Below, piece by piece: positions 35,402 to 44,866 of a DNA stretch of 64,000 nucleotides. Source of the DNA: Photobacterium kishitanii (GTDB taxonomy: Bacteria > Pseudomonadota > Gammaproteobacteria > Enterobacterales > Vibrionaceae); NCBI RefSeq assembly GCF_003026355.1, contig NZ_PYON01000003.1, positions 124,001 through 188,000 of the forward strand. The letters are read 5' to 3'. The position numbers were made by a program, and so were the translations under genes. The notes below the pieces were generated by a model. The model was not told the origin of the DNA. It searched no databases and saw only the letters and a program-made list of their open reading frames with translations. The number at the start of each line of letters is the position of its first letter. Positions within the stretch are counted from its first letter, which is position 1.

Positions 35402-36193
35402 GTGAAAACACACCAAAATCGTTATTGTCGATGGGGATTTATTGCGCTGATTTGTGGTTTAAGCGGTTGCATGTCAACGCCAGATACTGTCGGTAGTGAT
35501 ATTGAAAAAGCCACCACCAATGTTGATGCCGTTGAAGGTAAGCAAACTCAATCTAAAAGTTTAATTGACCGTTTGCGCTCGCGTGATGATGCCCAAATGA
35601 ATGATCCGGCGTGGAATCCAGTTCGTCCTCAAGAAAAACCTGAACATTATGCAACTGCAACAGGATCGTTATTTAATCAAGCTCAAGCGCAAGATTTATA
35701 TGATGATACTAAGCCGCGTGGTATTGGCGATATTGTGACGATCCTACTGGAAGAAAAAACGGCCGCTAAGAAAAGTGCTAGTTCTGATCTGGATAAAAAA
35801 ACCGATCTTAATATGAAGCCGATTGATCTTGGTGGTAAGCCAGTCACTTTGCATGATTTCACGTTGTCTTATGCCATGGCGAATAATAATACTTTTGCTG
35901 GCTCTACCTCGGCAGATCAAAGTAACAGTATTAAAGGCTCTATTTCGGTAGAAGTTGTTGATGTGCTCAGTAATGGCAATTTAGTGATCCGTGGCGAGAA
36001 GTGGCTAATGCTCAATACTGGTGAAGAATATATTCGAGTCAGCGGCAATATTCGCCCTGATGATATCGATCAAGATAATACTATTGCTTCAACCCGTATT
36101 TCCAATGCTCGAATTCAATATTCAGGTACTGGCGATCGTCAAGATATTCAGCAGCAAAATTGGCTGTCGCGGTTTTTTAACGTTGCCTTTTAA
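35402..36193 (+). CDS. flgH: Flagellar L-ring lipoprotein FlgH
   Basis: 263 residues. A lipoprotein signal with lipobox GLSGC (Cys23). Mature part with [31 protein letters not shown] and the C-terminal [20 protein letters not shown], then [20 protein letters not shown], as in FlgH. It forms the outer-membrane L-ring. GTG start at 35402, with AGGGAA upstream. Confidence 0.96.
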   Translation: MKTHQNRYCRWGFIALICGLSGCMSTPDTVGSDIEKATTNVDAVEGKQTQSKSLIDRLRSRDDAQMNDPAWNPVRPQEKPEHYATATGSLFNQAQAQDLYDDTKPRGIGDIVTILLEEKTAAKKSASSDLDKKTDLNMKPIDLGGKPVTLHDFTLSYAMANNNTFAGSTSADQSNSIKGSISVEVVDVLSNGNLVIRGEKWLMLNTGEEYIRVSGNIRPDDIDQDNTIASTRISNARIQYSGTGDRQDIQQQNWLSRFFNVAF

Positions 36194-36242
36194 TATTGCC
36201 TTTTAACTTGATTTATAGCTTTAACCTGTATCGGAGAGTCGC

Positions 36243-37334
36243 TTGAAATTTTCGACAATATGTATTTTAGCATTGGCTTTATTTACCTCAACCGCTCAGG
36301 CGGCACGCATTAAAGATGTCGCGGCTGTTGCAGGCGTGCGTAGTAACCAATTGGTTGGTTATGGATTGGTGGTTGGTTTACCAGGGACAGGGGAAACCAC
36401 CCCGTTTACCGAACAAACCTTTAACGCCATGTTGCAAAATTTTGGGATTCAACTTCCAGTTGGCACTAAACCAAAAACGAAAAATGTTGCCGCAGTTGCT
36501 GTTAATGCAACTTTGCCTGCGTTTACTAAGCAAGGACAGACAATTGATATCACCGTATCTTCGATTGGTTCTGCGAAAAGTTTACGTGGCGGTACTTTAT
36601 TACAAACATTTTTAAAAGGTCTTGACGGTAAAGTGTATGCCATTGCGCAAGGCAGTTTAGTCGTTGGTGGTTTTAGTGCAGAAGGCGCAGATGGTTCTAA
36701 AGTGGTCGGTAATACGCCGACAGTGGGTCGTATCAGTAATGGTGCGATGGTAGAACAAGAAGTCTCAAATCCATTTGGACGCGGTGATTATTTAACCTTT
36801 AATTTATACGAATCTGATTTTACTACTGCGCAACGAATGTCAGATGCGATTAACCAGTTTTTAGGCCCACAAATGGCATCAGCGGTAGATGCAACTTCGA
36901 TTAGAGTACGTGCTCCGCGAGATGTGAGTCAGCGAGTGGCGTTCTTATCAACGGTGGAAAATTTAGAGTTTGAGCCGGCCGAAGGTTCAGCCAAAATCAT
37001 TGTTAATTCACGTACTGGTACCATTGTTATCGGCCAGCATGTCAAATTACGGCCTGCTGCAATAACCCATGGTGGTATGACCGTTTCAATTAAAGAAAAT
37101 GCCCAAGTTAGTCAGCCTAATGCGCTTGCCGGTGGTGAGACAGTGGTGGTACCTAATTCTCAAATTACGATTAATGAATCTGATGCTCGAATGTTTAAAT
37201 TTGAGCCAGGAGTAACCTTGGACGAATTAGTACGAGCAGTTAATCAAGTTGGTGCCGCGCCATCAGATTTAATGGCAATTTTACAGGCATTAAAACAAGC
37301 TGGTGCGATTGAAGGTCAGTTAATTATTATCTAA
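36243..37334 (+). CDS. flgI: Flagellar P-ring protein FlgI
   Basis: 363 residues with a signal peptide (hydrophobic to about STAQA). Mature start [20 protein letters not shown] and [11 protein letters not shown], then the family C-terminus [19 protein letters not shown]. It forms the periplasmic P-ring with help from FlgA. It begins with TTG at 36243, preceded by GGAGAG; no in-frame ATG lies near enough to serve. Confidence 0.96.
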   Translation: MKFSTICILALALFTSTAQAARIKDVAAVAGVRSNQLVGYGLVVGLPGTGETTPFTEQTFNAMLQNFGIQLPVGTKPKTKNVAAVAVNATLPAFTKQGQTIDITVSSIGSAKSLRGGTLLQTFLKGLDGKVYAIAQGSLVVGGFSAEGADGSKVVGNTPTVGRISNGAMVEQEVSNPFGRGDYLTFNLYESDFTTAQRMSDAINQFLGPQMASAVDATSIRVRAPRDVSQRVAFLSTVENLEFEPAEGSAKIIVNSRTGTIVIGQHVKLRPAAITHGGMTVSIKENAQVSQPNALAGGETVVVPNSQITINESDARMFKFEPGVTLDELVRAVNQVGAAPSDLMAILQALKQAGAIEGQLIII

Positions 37335-37346
37335 AGCTACATCGTC

Positions 37347-37386
37347 ATTCCCTACACTGAGTACCTGTGAGGATGGTAGGGGATCA
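37347..37386 (+). terminator. Imperfect hairpin between flgI and flgJ
   Basis: ATTCCCTAC pairs with GTAGGGGAT with one G-T pair across a 20-base loop. A short T-run comes a few bases later (GCTTTTTAA). It may be only a weak terminator, because flgJ should be co-transcribed. Confidence 0.4.
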
Positions 37387-37430
37387 TGCTTTTTAATGTG
37401 ATCAACTAATTAATATTTGAGAGAATTGCA

Positions 37431-38411
37431 ATGAAGCAAATAGAGCCTGGTTTTATTCATGATTTAAGTAATCTAGATCGCTTACGTGCAGGGATTAGTG
37501 AGGATAAACAAGGCTCTTTGCGTGAAGCGGCAACTCAGTTTGAATCTATTTTTACACAGATGTTATTTAAATCGATGCGTGAAGCCAATAGTGCGTTTGA
37601 ATCTGATTTAATGAGCAGTAATAACAGTAAATTTTATCAGCAAATGCATGATGAACAAATATCATCCCAACTCAGTACCACTGGCAGTTTGGGGCTAGCG
37701 GATATGATAGTTAAACAACTTGGGGGAGAGCCACAAGATCTGAGTCAGCATCAGCCGACAACTGATTTATCTCCACAGCAGCTATCACAACCGTTTTCAA
37801 TTAGACCGATAAATGCCGATCCAGTCGCTTTACCAACAATAATGAAATCCCAACCATCAGCGTCTTTATCAGCACCACCATTACTCGAAAAAATAGCTCC
37901 TGTTGCCGCAGCTGAAACATTACCAACCAAGCAATTGCAGCCGACAAGTTTTGCCTCGGCAGAAGCATTCGTTAGTCACATGAAACCTTACGCACAACAA
38001 GCAGCGCGAGCATTAGGCACTGATCCTGCATTATTGATTGCTCAAGCGGCATTAGAAACGGGCTGGGGGAAAAAAGTGATCAGCAATACCCTTGGTTCAA
38101 GCAATAATTTATTTAATATAAAAGCGGATCCACGTTGGCAAGGGCAAAAAGTTGCCACAAAAACATTGGAATTTCATGATGGGATTGCCGTTCAAGAGCA
38201 GGCCGCATTTCGTTCTTATGATTCTTATCAGCATAGTTTTGATGATTTTGTGAATTTTTTGCAGCACAATCCACGTTATTCAAAAGCACTGACTCATAGT
38301 AACCAGCCGCAGCAATTTATTCGTGAAATTCATCAAGCAGGTTATGCCACCGATCCCAATTACAGCAACAAAGTATTAGCGGTAATGAAAAAAGTGCAGA
38401 GTTTATTGTAA
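37431..38411 (+). CDS. flgJ: Flagellar rod-capping peptidoglycan hydrolase FlgJ
   Basis: 326 residues with two domains. The N-terminal rod-cap domain has AATQFESIFTQMLFKSMREA. A glutamine/proline-rich linker follows. The C-terminal glucosaminidase domain has LIAQAALETGWGKKV, SNNLFNIKADPRW, and YSKALTHSNQPQQFIREIHQ with AGYATDPNYS. It opens peptidoglycan for the rod. SD GAGAGA. Complete two-domain form as in other gammaproteobacteria. Confidence 0.96.
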   Translation: MKQIEPGFIHDLSNLDRLRAGISEDKQGSLREAATQFESIFTQMLFKSMREANSAFESDLMSSNNSKFYQQMHDEQISSQLSTTGSLGLADMIVKQLGGEPQDLSQHQPTTDLSPQQLSQPFSIRPINADPVALPTIMKSQPSASLSAPPLLEKIAPVAAAETLPTKQLQPTSFASAEAFVSHMKPYAQQAARALGTDPALLIAQAALETGWGKKVISNTLGSSNNLFNIKADPRWQGQKVATKTLEFHDGIAVQEQAAFRSYDSYQHSFDDFVNFLQHNPRYSKALTHSNQPQQFIREIHQAGYATDPNYSNKVLAVMKKVQSLL

Positions 38412-38479
38412 TCAGGGTTTATTGTGATCAAAGAAGTACAACAATAGCAGAGTTAAAGCAGCAGTAAACAGCAATTATA

Positions 38480-38665
38480 TTACACAACAATATCAATTAA
38501 ACTCGAGACCATTTTAATTAGGTCATTACTCTCAAATAACGCACCTTCTACTTCCTTATCAGATACTTGCTGTGGCTGTTGTTTATCATCGACACTATCA
38601 GTAATGAGCGGTACTACTACTTCCTTTATCGCGTAACCAATTAATCCTGAAAGTAAAATATTCAT
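38480..38665 (-). CDS. Possible small membrane-associated protein (61 aa)
   Basis: An ORF on the opposite strand in the flgJ-flgK gap. The ATG at 38665 has AAAGGA eight bases upstream. The product begins with a hydrophobic stretch (MNILLSGLIGYAIKEVVVPLI), continues polar (DDKQQPQQ) and ends with an amphipathic segment. I do not recognise a family. A shadow is unlikely, because no gene lies opposite, but such short ORFs can occur by chance. Confidence 0.45.
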   Translation of the reverse strand: MNILLSGLIGYAIKEVVVPLITDSVDDKQQPQQVSDKEVEGALFESNDLIKMVSSLIDIVV

Positions 38666-38803
38666 TAACTCGATCCTTTGTTAGGTATTTGATTTTGCCG
38701 TTGGTTTACCTATATCGGCAGCACAGCCAAAAGTATAAGTAAATAAATGCCAATTAACAGTATTTATTTAAATACGGATGTTACGAAGGGATTTATTTAA
38801 AAG

Positions 38804-38819
38804 TGGTTCATTTCTTGCT
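38804..38819 (+). promoter_or_regulatory. sigma54 promoter of flgK-flgL
   Basis: TGGTTCATTTCTTGCT has TGG and TTGCT with exact spacing, about 70 bases before the flgK ATG. Confidence 0.72.
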
Positions 38820-38887
38820 TGTTAGCTGCAGCGTTATCGCAACACGTTGTAGGTAATGGTTTAATTTTCAGTGGGGAGCAATGGGCA

Positions 38888-40840
38888 ATGGCGTTAGATT
38901 TGATGCAAATTGGTGTGAGTGGCTTACGCACATCTCAAAAACAATTAGATGTGGCAAGCCATAACATCACCAACGTCAACACTCCTGGTTATAGCCGTCA
39001 AGTTGTTGAACAAAAAACCGATGATGCCCAATGGAATGGCAATAGTTACTATGGTACTGGTGCTTACATCGATAATGTCAGTCGTGCTTACGACCAATTT
39101 GCTGCCCGCGAACTCACACTTTCAACGACTCAGTTAGAAGAAGCGAATGTTAAACAGCAACATTTAACGATGTTGGATGACTTTACCTCTAAAAGTGCGG
39201 TCAATAGTGTTAATAGCATGAATGATTTTTATCATTCCGTACGCTCGCTAGCTGATACCCCCAATGATCTTGGTAGCCGCCAAACCGTGTTAGAGCATGC
39301 TAATCAAGCGGCGACTAATTTAAATAATGCACATGAAACGCTGACGAATATTCGCACTGATGTTAACCAACAATTAAGTGTGTCATTGGAGCGGGTGAAT
39401 GCATTAGGGCAAGAACTTGCCGCGGTAAATACCAGTTTGCAACAACAATCTAGCCGTGATGGCAGTAATGATCTGTTTGATCAACAGCGTACTCTTATTA
39501 ATGAATTAGCCAAATATACCCAAGTTACTGTCTTGGCGGATAAAGGCAGCTTAGCCCACACCGTTATTATTGGCAGTGGCGATACTTTAGTGTCAGGCGT
39601 GAGTGCATCACAGCTGAAAGTCGTTGATGGTGATCCAGATATTGCCAATAAACAAATAGCGTTAGTTAATGGCAATAGTAGTAAGCCAATAAAAAGTGAC
39701 ACCATTGGTGGTAGCTTAGGCGCGATGCTGACAGTACGTGACGATGTTATTGATAAAAGCCTAGATCAACTCGGACAGATGGCGATTGGGTTTGCTTCTC
39801 AAATGAATCAATTGCAAACACAGGGCGTTGATCTTGAAGGTAAGCAAGGACAAGATCTGTTTAACGATGTTAATAGTGCTAATGCTATGTCGCAGCGCGC
39901 GCTTAAGCCGTTTGGTAGCCAAAGCGATATTAGCGTTAAAATTGAGGATATTAATCAGCTTAAAATCGGTGACTATCAATTAGTCAGTGAGGTTGCTGGG
40001 CATACGTTAATTGATCAACAAGGTAATAAAACTCAGCTGACCGTCAATGCTAATGGTAAATTTTCTACCAAGATTGATGGTTTAGAAATTACCGTAAATA
40101 CCCCACCGACGTTAATTGCAGGTGAAACAGAAACGGCAGTGATTCAACCATTGCGCCGTGGTGCTGTTGATATATCGCTCGCCATGACAGATCCTCGTGG
40201 CCTTGCTGGACATAGCCAATTAATGGCGACAGCAACAGAATCCAATACTGGCTTGGCAACCATTGCTAAAGTATCGACGGCGGTTCCCGATAATTTTGCT
40301 GGCCGTTACCAATTACAGTTGAATGCAGCGGGCGATCAAATCACGGTTACCGATTTAAAAACTAATGCTACGGTTGAATTAGCTGATAATAGTTATTCTG
40401 CCGTAAATGGTGCCACTGTTGCTTTTAAAACCGGTACTACAACGTCAACACCAGTGATGACTTTGTCGGCTGGTGCGCAAGCTAATGATAGTTTTGAAAT
40501 TGAGCTCGGTGCTCAAAGTGCCCAAGGTGGTAACGGCAACTTTTTAGCAATGCAGCAAGTGCAGCATCAAAAAACCATGGCAGAGGGTAAATCAAGTGTG
40601 ATTGATTTATTTGAAGGCTTAGCAACCGATATTGGTATGCTTAAAAAAAATGCCGATAAATCGAGTGAGATTAATCAGCTTGATTTTGATTCCGCGTCTG
40701 AACGAGTATCCAATTTATCAGGGGTTAACCTTGATGAAGAAGCAGCAAACTTAATGAAATTTCAGCAATCGTATATGGCGTCATCACGGATTATGTCGGT
40801 GGCAAAAGAAACCTTTGATACTTTAATGCGCGCAGTATAA
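38888..40840 (+). CDS. flgK: Flagellar hook-filament junction protein FlgK (HAP1)
   Basis: 650 residues. ATG 38888 gives MALDLMQIGVSGLRTSQKQL and the signature SHNITNVNTPGYSRQVV; an in-frame TTG at 38819 lies inside the sigma54 site and is rejected. The C-terminus is the usual NLDEEAANLMKFQQSYMAS followed by SRIMSVAKETFDTLM. A variable middle region gives the large size. It joins hook and filament. SD GGGGAG. flgL follows 12 bases on. Confidence 0.96.
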   Translation: MALDLMQIGVSGLRTSQKQLDVASHNITNVNTPGYSRQVVEQKTDDAQWNGNSYYGTGAYIDNVSRAYDQFAARELTLSTTQLEEANVKQQHLTMLDDFTSKSAVNSVNSMNDFYHSVRSLADTPNDLGSRQTVLEHANQAATNLNNAHETLTNIRTDVNQQLSVSLERVNALGQELAAVNTSLQQQSSRDGSNDLFDQQRTLINELAKYTQVTVLADKGSLAHTVIIGSGDTLVSGVSASQLKVVDGDPDIANKQIALVNGNSSKPIKSDTIGGSLGAMLTVRDDVIDKSLDQLGQMAIGFASQMNQLQTQGVDLEGKQGQDLFNDVNSANAMSQRALKPFGSQSDISVKIEDINQLKIGDYQLVSEVAGHTLIDQQGNKTQLTVNANGKFSTKIDGLEITVNTPPTLIAGETETAVIQPLRRGAVDISLAMTDPRGLAGHSQLMATATESNTGLATIAKVSTAVPDNFAGRYQLQLNAAGDQITVTDLKTNATVELADNSYSAVNGATVAFKTGTTTSTPVMTLSAGAQANDSFEIELGAQSAQGGNGNFLAMQQVQHQKTMAEGKSSVIDLFEGLATDIGMLKKNADKSSEINQLDFDSASERVSNLSGVNLDEEAANLMKFQQSYMASSRIMSVAKETFDTLMRAV

Positions 40841-40852
40841 CGAGGAGTTGTC

Positions 40853-42109
40853 ATGATCAATCGCGTCTCAACCGCAAGCCAATACCAAAACCTGACCTCC
40901 AACTTAATGCGTAAGCAAGGTGAGCTTAATCAAACTAATGGCCAACTTTCGAGTGGCAAACGGGTTGAAACCGCCGGTGATGATCCAGTGTCATCGGTCA
41001 CTATTCAGAACTATCGCCAGCAGTTAACTCAACTTGATCAATATAATAGCGCGATCACTTTGGCTAATAATCGTCTGCAAACCATGGAAACCGCGGTGGC
41101 TGGGGTTGAAGATAATTTAAGCGCGACCAAACAAAAAGTGCTGGGAATGATCAATGGTGCGATGGCCAGTAATGACCGTACTGCGTTTAAAGACGAATTA
41201 ATTAGTTTACGAGATGGTTTACTTGAATTAGCAAATAGCCGTGATGAAGCGGGTAATTACGTGTTTGCGGGTAACCAAGTTGATACCAAACCATTTATGC
41301 AAGCCCGTGATGGCAGTATGGATTATCACGGTGATAGCCAGTCACGTTATTCGCAAATAGATAAATCGGTCAATGTTAAAACCAGTTTACCGGGTGATCA
41401 ATTGTTCACTGATATCCCTAATCGCTATGGTGATTTTAGGCCAGTATTTAGCGATGGAGCGAACGGATTAACGGATGATTCCAAACTGCATTTACTGTCC
41501 GCTACCACTACCGATTTTGCCAGTGCTGAAGAGATAGGTGTTAGTTTTGAGAATATTGAAACCACTGATGCTGCAGGTAATACAACCACGACCATGCATT
41601 ACAGTTTAACGGTTGGTGGTAACTTAGTCGCTGATAAGCAGCCTTATGATCCTGAGCAAGGGATAAATTATCAAGACCCCGCTGTTGCAGGGAGTCCGAG
41701 CTTAGAGTTTAAATTTGGGGCGGTGAGTAGTGGTGATAGCATCACTTTACAACCTGCTCAAACCATCAATATTTTTGATTCGATTCAAGACGCGATTGAT
41801 AATGCTGAGCGTCCAACATCATCACCTGCGGCAGAAGCAAACTTACAACGGGTGATTGATGATCTCGATAGTGGCTTTGTACATATGAACCAACAACGTT
41901 CAGAAGTCGGCACTATCATGCAGCAGGTTGATCGCCAGTTAGAACAACATCTTGATTTTGAGTTAACCCTAAATCAGGCCCAAAGTGGTTTAGAAGATCT
42001 TGATTACAGCAAAGCGATCATGGATATGAATCAACAAATGATGGCGCTGCAAGCTTCGCAACAAGCGTTTGGGCAAACCAAGCAATTGTCATTGTTTAAT
42101 TATATTTAA
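40853..42109 (+). CDS. flgL: Flagellar hook-filament junction protein FlgL (HAP3)
   Basis: 418 residues of the flagellin-like family. N-terminal INRVSTASQYQNLTSNLMRK and LSSGKRVETAGDDPV; C-terminal FELTLNQAQSGLEDLDYSK then AIMDMNQQMMALQASQQAF. It follows flgK by 12 bases with SD GAGGAG. An 828-base repeat-bearing gap follows before the flagellin gene. Confidence 0.96.
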   Translation: MINRVSTASQYQNLTSNLMRKQGELNQTNGQLSSGKRVETAGDDPVSSVTIQNYRQQLTQLDQYNSAITLANNRLQTMETAVAGVEDNLSATKQKVLGMINGAMASNDRTAFKDELISLRDGLLELANSRDEAGNYVFAGNQVDTKPFMQARDGSMDYHGDSQSRYSQIDKSVNVKTSLPGDQLFTDIPNRYGDFRPVFSDGANGLTDDSKLHLLSATTTDFASAEEIGVSFENIETTDAAGNTTTTMHYSLTVGGNLVADKQPYDPEQGINYQDPAVAGSPSLEFKFGAVSSGDSITLQPAQTINIFDSIQDAIDNAERPTSSPAAEANLQRVIDDLDSGFVHMNQQRSEVGTIMQQVDRQLEQHLDFELTLNQAQSGLEDLDYSKAIMDMNQQMMALQASQQAFGQTKQLSLFNYI

Positions 42110-42177
42110 TGTTTTAGGCAAGAGCAGGGACGAGTTTCGAGGAAGAGCAGAGCAAGTCAAGTAAAGAGTCGTGGCTA
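42110..42177 (+). other. Left part of the flgL-flagellin gap
   Basis: Purine-rich non-repeat DNA (GAGCAGGGACGAG, GAGGAAGAGCAGAG) between the flgL stop and the first 228-bp unit. No terminator was clearly seen. Confidence 0.5.
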
Positions 42178-42778
42178 CCCATTCTCCGTTATCTCGAAAG
42201 CGAGGGACGAGGCTATTCGTGATCTACTCGACTCGTGCTTGAGCCTTAAAGATGCCAGTGAATTCAATCATTCCGCCCCAATGACTCTACGACGTGCGGG
42301 TATTCGATTCCCTATCTCGTTCGTCCCTCACTGTAGTGAATGACGGGGTTGGGCTTGTGGTACTCAGTTGGCAATAATGATCGTTAGACTTTAGCACCCA
42401 CTTAGCCCATTCTCCGTCATCTCGGAAGCGGAGGAACGAGGCTATCCATGATCTATTCATCACCTGCTTGAGCTTTAAAGATGCCAGTGAACTCAATCAT
42501 TACAACCCCAATGACTCTACGACGCGCGGGTAGTAGATTCCCTATCTCGTTCGTCCCTCACTGTAGGGAATGACGGGTTGGGCTTGGTACTCACTGTTGG
42601 CAATAATGATCGTTAGACTTGGCAACCACTTAGCCCATTCTCCGTCATCTCGGAAGCGAGGGACGAGGCTATCCGTGATCTATTCATCACCTGCTTGAGT
42701 TTTAAAGACGCCAGTGAATTCAATCATTACAACCCCAATGACTCTACGACGTGCGGGTAGTAGATTCCCTATCTCGTC
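42178..42778 (+). repeat. 228-bp tandem repeat, 2.6 copies, between flgL and flagellin
   Basis: Three copies start at 42178, 42406 and 42634, exactly 228 bases apart; the third stops at about 42778 after 145 bases. Each starts CCCATTCTCCGTCATCTCGG and ends with a block CTATCTCGTTCGTCCCTCAC and TGTAGGGAATGACGGG. Small palindromes occur inside, for example TCCCT-CACTGT-AGGGA. The style resembles REP/MITE-like intergenic repeats of Vibrionaceae. Copies 2 and 3 are closer to each other than to copy 1. No convincing coding capacity. Confidence 0.93.
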
Positions 42779-42843
42779 CTTTCGAAATATTCCCCCCTAT
42801 TAATAGAATGTTAATCCCACATATAAAATTCTAAAAATAATCC

Positions 42844-42870
42844 TAAAGCTTCGCCAAAAGGGGCCGTTAA
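42844..42870 (+). promoter_or_regulatory. sigma28 (FliA) promoter of the flagellin gene
   Basis: TAAAGCTT-N11-GCCGTTAA matches TAAAGTTT-N11-GCCGATAA at 14 of 16 positions with the exact spacer. It lies about 68 bases before the flagellin ATG, after the repeat block. Confidence 0.85.
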
Positions 42871-42937
42871 CTTTAGCACAACAGATAAAACTGTCTTCGC
42901 CCGGGATTGCTGGGTATCAAATTAAGGAGCAACAACT

Positions 42938-44365
42938 ATGGCTGTTACAGTTAATACTAACGTTTCTGCAATGACCGCCCAGCGTTACCTAAATGGTGCA
43001 AGCAATGGCGTCGCAAGCAGTATGGAAAAACTATCATCAGGTCTACGCATTAACTCAGCAAAAGATGACTCTGCTGGTCTGCAAATTTCAAACCGTTTAA
43101 CTAGCCAAACTAACGGCTTAAATGTAGCAATGCGTAATGCCAACGATGGTATTTCAATGGCGCAAACCGCTGAAGGTGCGATGTCAGAAACTACCAATAT
43201 GTTACAGCGTATGCGTGATTTATCATTACAGGCAGCGAATGGTTCTAACTCAACAGAGGATCGTGAAGCTCTTCAGAAAGAAGTCAGTGCATTACAAACT
43301 GAAATGACTCGTATTGCAGATACAACAACGTTTGGTGGACAACAGTTATTAGATGGTACCTTCGGTACGAAATCTTTCCAAGTTGGTTCAAATGCAAATG
43401 AGACCATTGATGTTTCATTATCAAGTGTTGCTTCTGGCGATATTGGTCAACACCAGAAATCAGGTGCTGGTACTGTGTTTGGCGCCGCGGCAGCAGCAGG
43501 TACAGCATACGGTGTAGCAACGGGTGCAGCTGATATAGCTATATCAGGTCCAAATGGTGTTTCAGCTGGTACTGATATTTCAGCAATGGATGCTAAAGCA
43601 GCAGCAGATGAATTAAGCGCATTAGGTACTGGTGTTGAAGCTAAGGCTACAGCTCGTGTTGAGTTGGCTAATTTGACTGCTGCAGATACTGGTACATTGG
43701 AGATTGGTACAACAAGTTATGATTTAAGCTCTTACAATGGAGATATGTCTGAACTTGCAAGTGATATCGGTAAAGATGGTTATAACGCTACTTATGATAA
43801 GTCTTCAGGTAAATTACAGATCGAAGCTGAAGATGTAGCAGGTATCAAAGCTGTAGGCCCTGCAGCTGCAGCAAATCCGACTTTAACAATGGCAACTGTA
43901 GATCCTACTACTGGTAATGCAGGTACAGCAATCGCAGTAGATGATGGTGGAGCGGTAGTTAATTCAGAGCTAACATTTAGTTCTAGTGATAAGTTTTCGG
44001 TAACTGGTACAGCCGCAGCAATTACTACTGCACCTGGTAATTCTCAGTTAAGTACAGTTAAAGATCTTGATATTACAAGTCAAAGTGGGGCTCAAGGAGC
44101 TCTTGATGTGATCGATGCGGCAATCGCAGGTATCGACTCACAGCGTGCTGATTTAGGTGCGGTGCAAAACCGTTTTAACCATACGTTGAGTAACCTTGCT
44201 AACATTAATGAAAATGTAACGGCATCAAACAGCCGTATCAAAGATGTCGACTTTGCAGCTGAAACTACTAACATGACCAAGAATCAGATCCTGCAGCAGG
44301 CAAGTACATCTATTCTGGCACAAGCAAAACAAATTCCACAATCTGCGCTTAGCCTACTAGGTTAA
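42938..44365 (+). CDS. Flagellin
   Basis: 475 residues. N-terminal D0/D1: [38 protein letters not shown] and the D1 region to about residue 150. C-terminal D1/D0: [20 protein letters not shown], then [20 protein letters not shown] and ALSLLG. The middle (about 165-385) is Ala/Thr/Gly-rich and about 100 residues longer than in typical Vibrio flagellins of about 375-380. It forms the filament. sigma28 promoter upstream, SD AAGGAG. The position corresponds to flaA/flaC of vibrios; I cannot say which type. Confidence 0.96.
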   Translation: MAVTVNTNVSAMTAQRYLNGASNGVASSMEKLSSGLRINSAKDDSAGLQISNRLTSQTNGLNVAMRNANDGISMAQTAEGAMSETTNMLQRMRDLSLQAANGSNSTEDREALQKEVSALQTEMTRIADTTTFGGQQLLDGTFGTKSFQVGSNANETIDVSLSSVASGDIGQHQKSGAGTVFGAAAAAGTAYGVATGAADIAISGPNGVSAGTDISAMDAKAAADELSALGTGVEAKATARVELANLTAADTGTLEIGTTSYDLSSYNGDMSELASDIGKDGYNATYDKSSGKLQIEAEDVAGIKAVGPAAAANPTLTMATVDPTTGNAGTAIAVDDGGAVVNSELTFSSSDKFSVTGTAAAITTAPGNSQLSTVKDLDITSQSGAQGALDVIDAAIAGIDSQRADLGAVQNRFNHTLSNLANINENVTASNSRIKDVDFAAETTNMTKNQILQQASTSILAQAKQIPQSALSLLG

Positions 44366-44380
44366 TTCGTAATCGTGTTG

Positions 44381-44412
44381 TGCCCTGTTTGGTATATCAA
44401 GCAGGGCATTAT
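44381..44412 (+). terminator. Terminator after flagellin gene
   Basis: TGCCCTG / CAGGGCA stem with a 14-base loop, followed by TTATTG. The T-run is short. Confidence 0.6.
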
Positions 44413-44452
44413 TGTATTTTAATCGCTAACAAATATGCTCAAGGAACTGGCT

Positions 44453-44851
44453 ATGGCGATCAATCCTCTACCATCTTCATCATTATATAACTCTCATGAT
44501 GTTCAAACTGTCGTTGATGATATTCAACCGTCAAAGATTCTTGGCAATAACGTACCATTAAATCAAACCGTCAATAAAACTGAAGCCATTAAAAATGATG
44601 ACAATCCGCTTAATTCATTTAATCTCGATAATCATGAAGAGCAAGAACGAATTAAGCAGATTGAACAACTATTACAACAGGTTAATCGTAGCTTGCAGTT
44701 TCGTATTGATGATGAAACAGGCAAACAAATAGCGACCATTGTCGATAAAGAAATCGGCGATATTATTCGCCAAGTTCCGGCACAAGAATTGCTAGAGTTA
44801 AACGAAAATTTAGCCAAGCATAGCTTGAGTTCTTTAAGCCGTACTGTGTAG
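44453..44851 (+). CDS. flaG: Flagellar protein FlaG
   Basis: 132 residues. ATG 44453 has AAGGA at good spacing; an in-frame ATG at 44435 would place that SD inside the gene. The C-terminal FlaG domain is clear: LLQQVNRSLQFRIDDETGKQ and IATIVDKEIGDIIRQVPAQE. FlaG influences filament length in vibrios. It lies between flagellin and fliD, as in the polar flagellar loci of the family. Confidence 0.92.
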   Translation: MAINPLPSSSLYNSHDVQTVVDDIQPSKILGNNVPLNQTVNKTEAIKNDDNPLNSFNLDNHEEQERIKQIEQLLQQVNRSLQFRIDDETGKQIATIVDKEIGDIIRQVPAQELLELNENLAKHSLSSLSRTV

Positions 44852-44866
44852 TTAAAGAGGCGAATT

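Noticed and set aside
42287..42496. 69-codon minus-strand ORF in the flgL-flagellin gap
   Set aside because: It spans the junction of two 228-bp repeat units, has no family features, and is best explained as chance in repeat DNA.
42178..42778. CRISPR array
   Set aside because: The units are 228 bp and tandem without unique spacers, and no cas genes are present.
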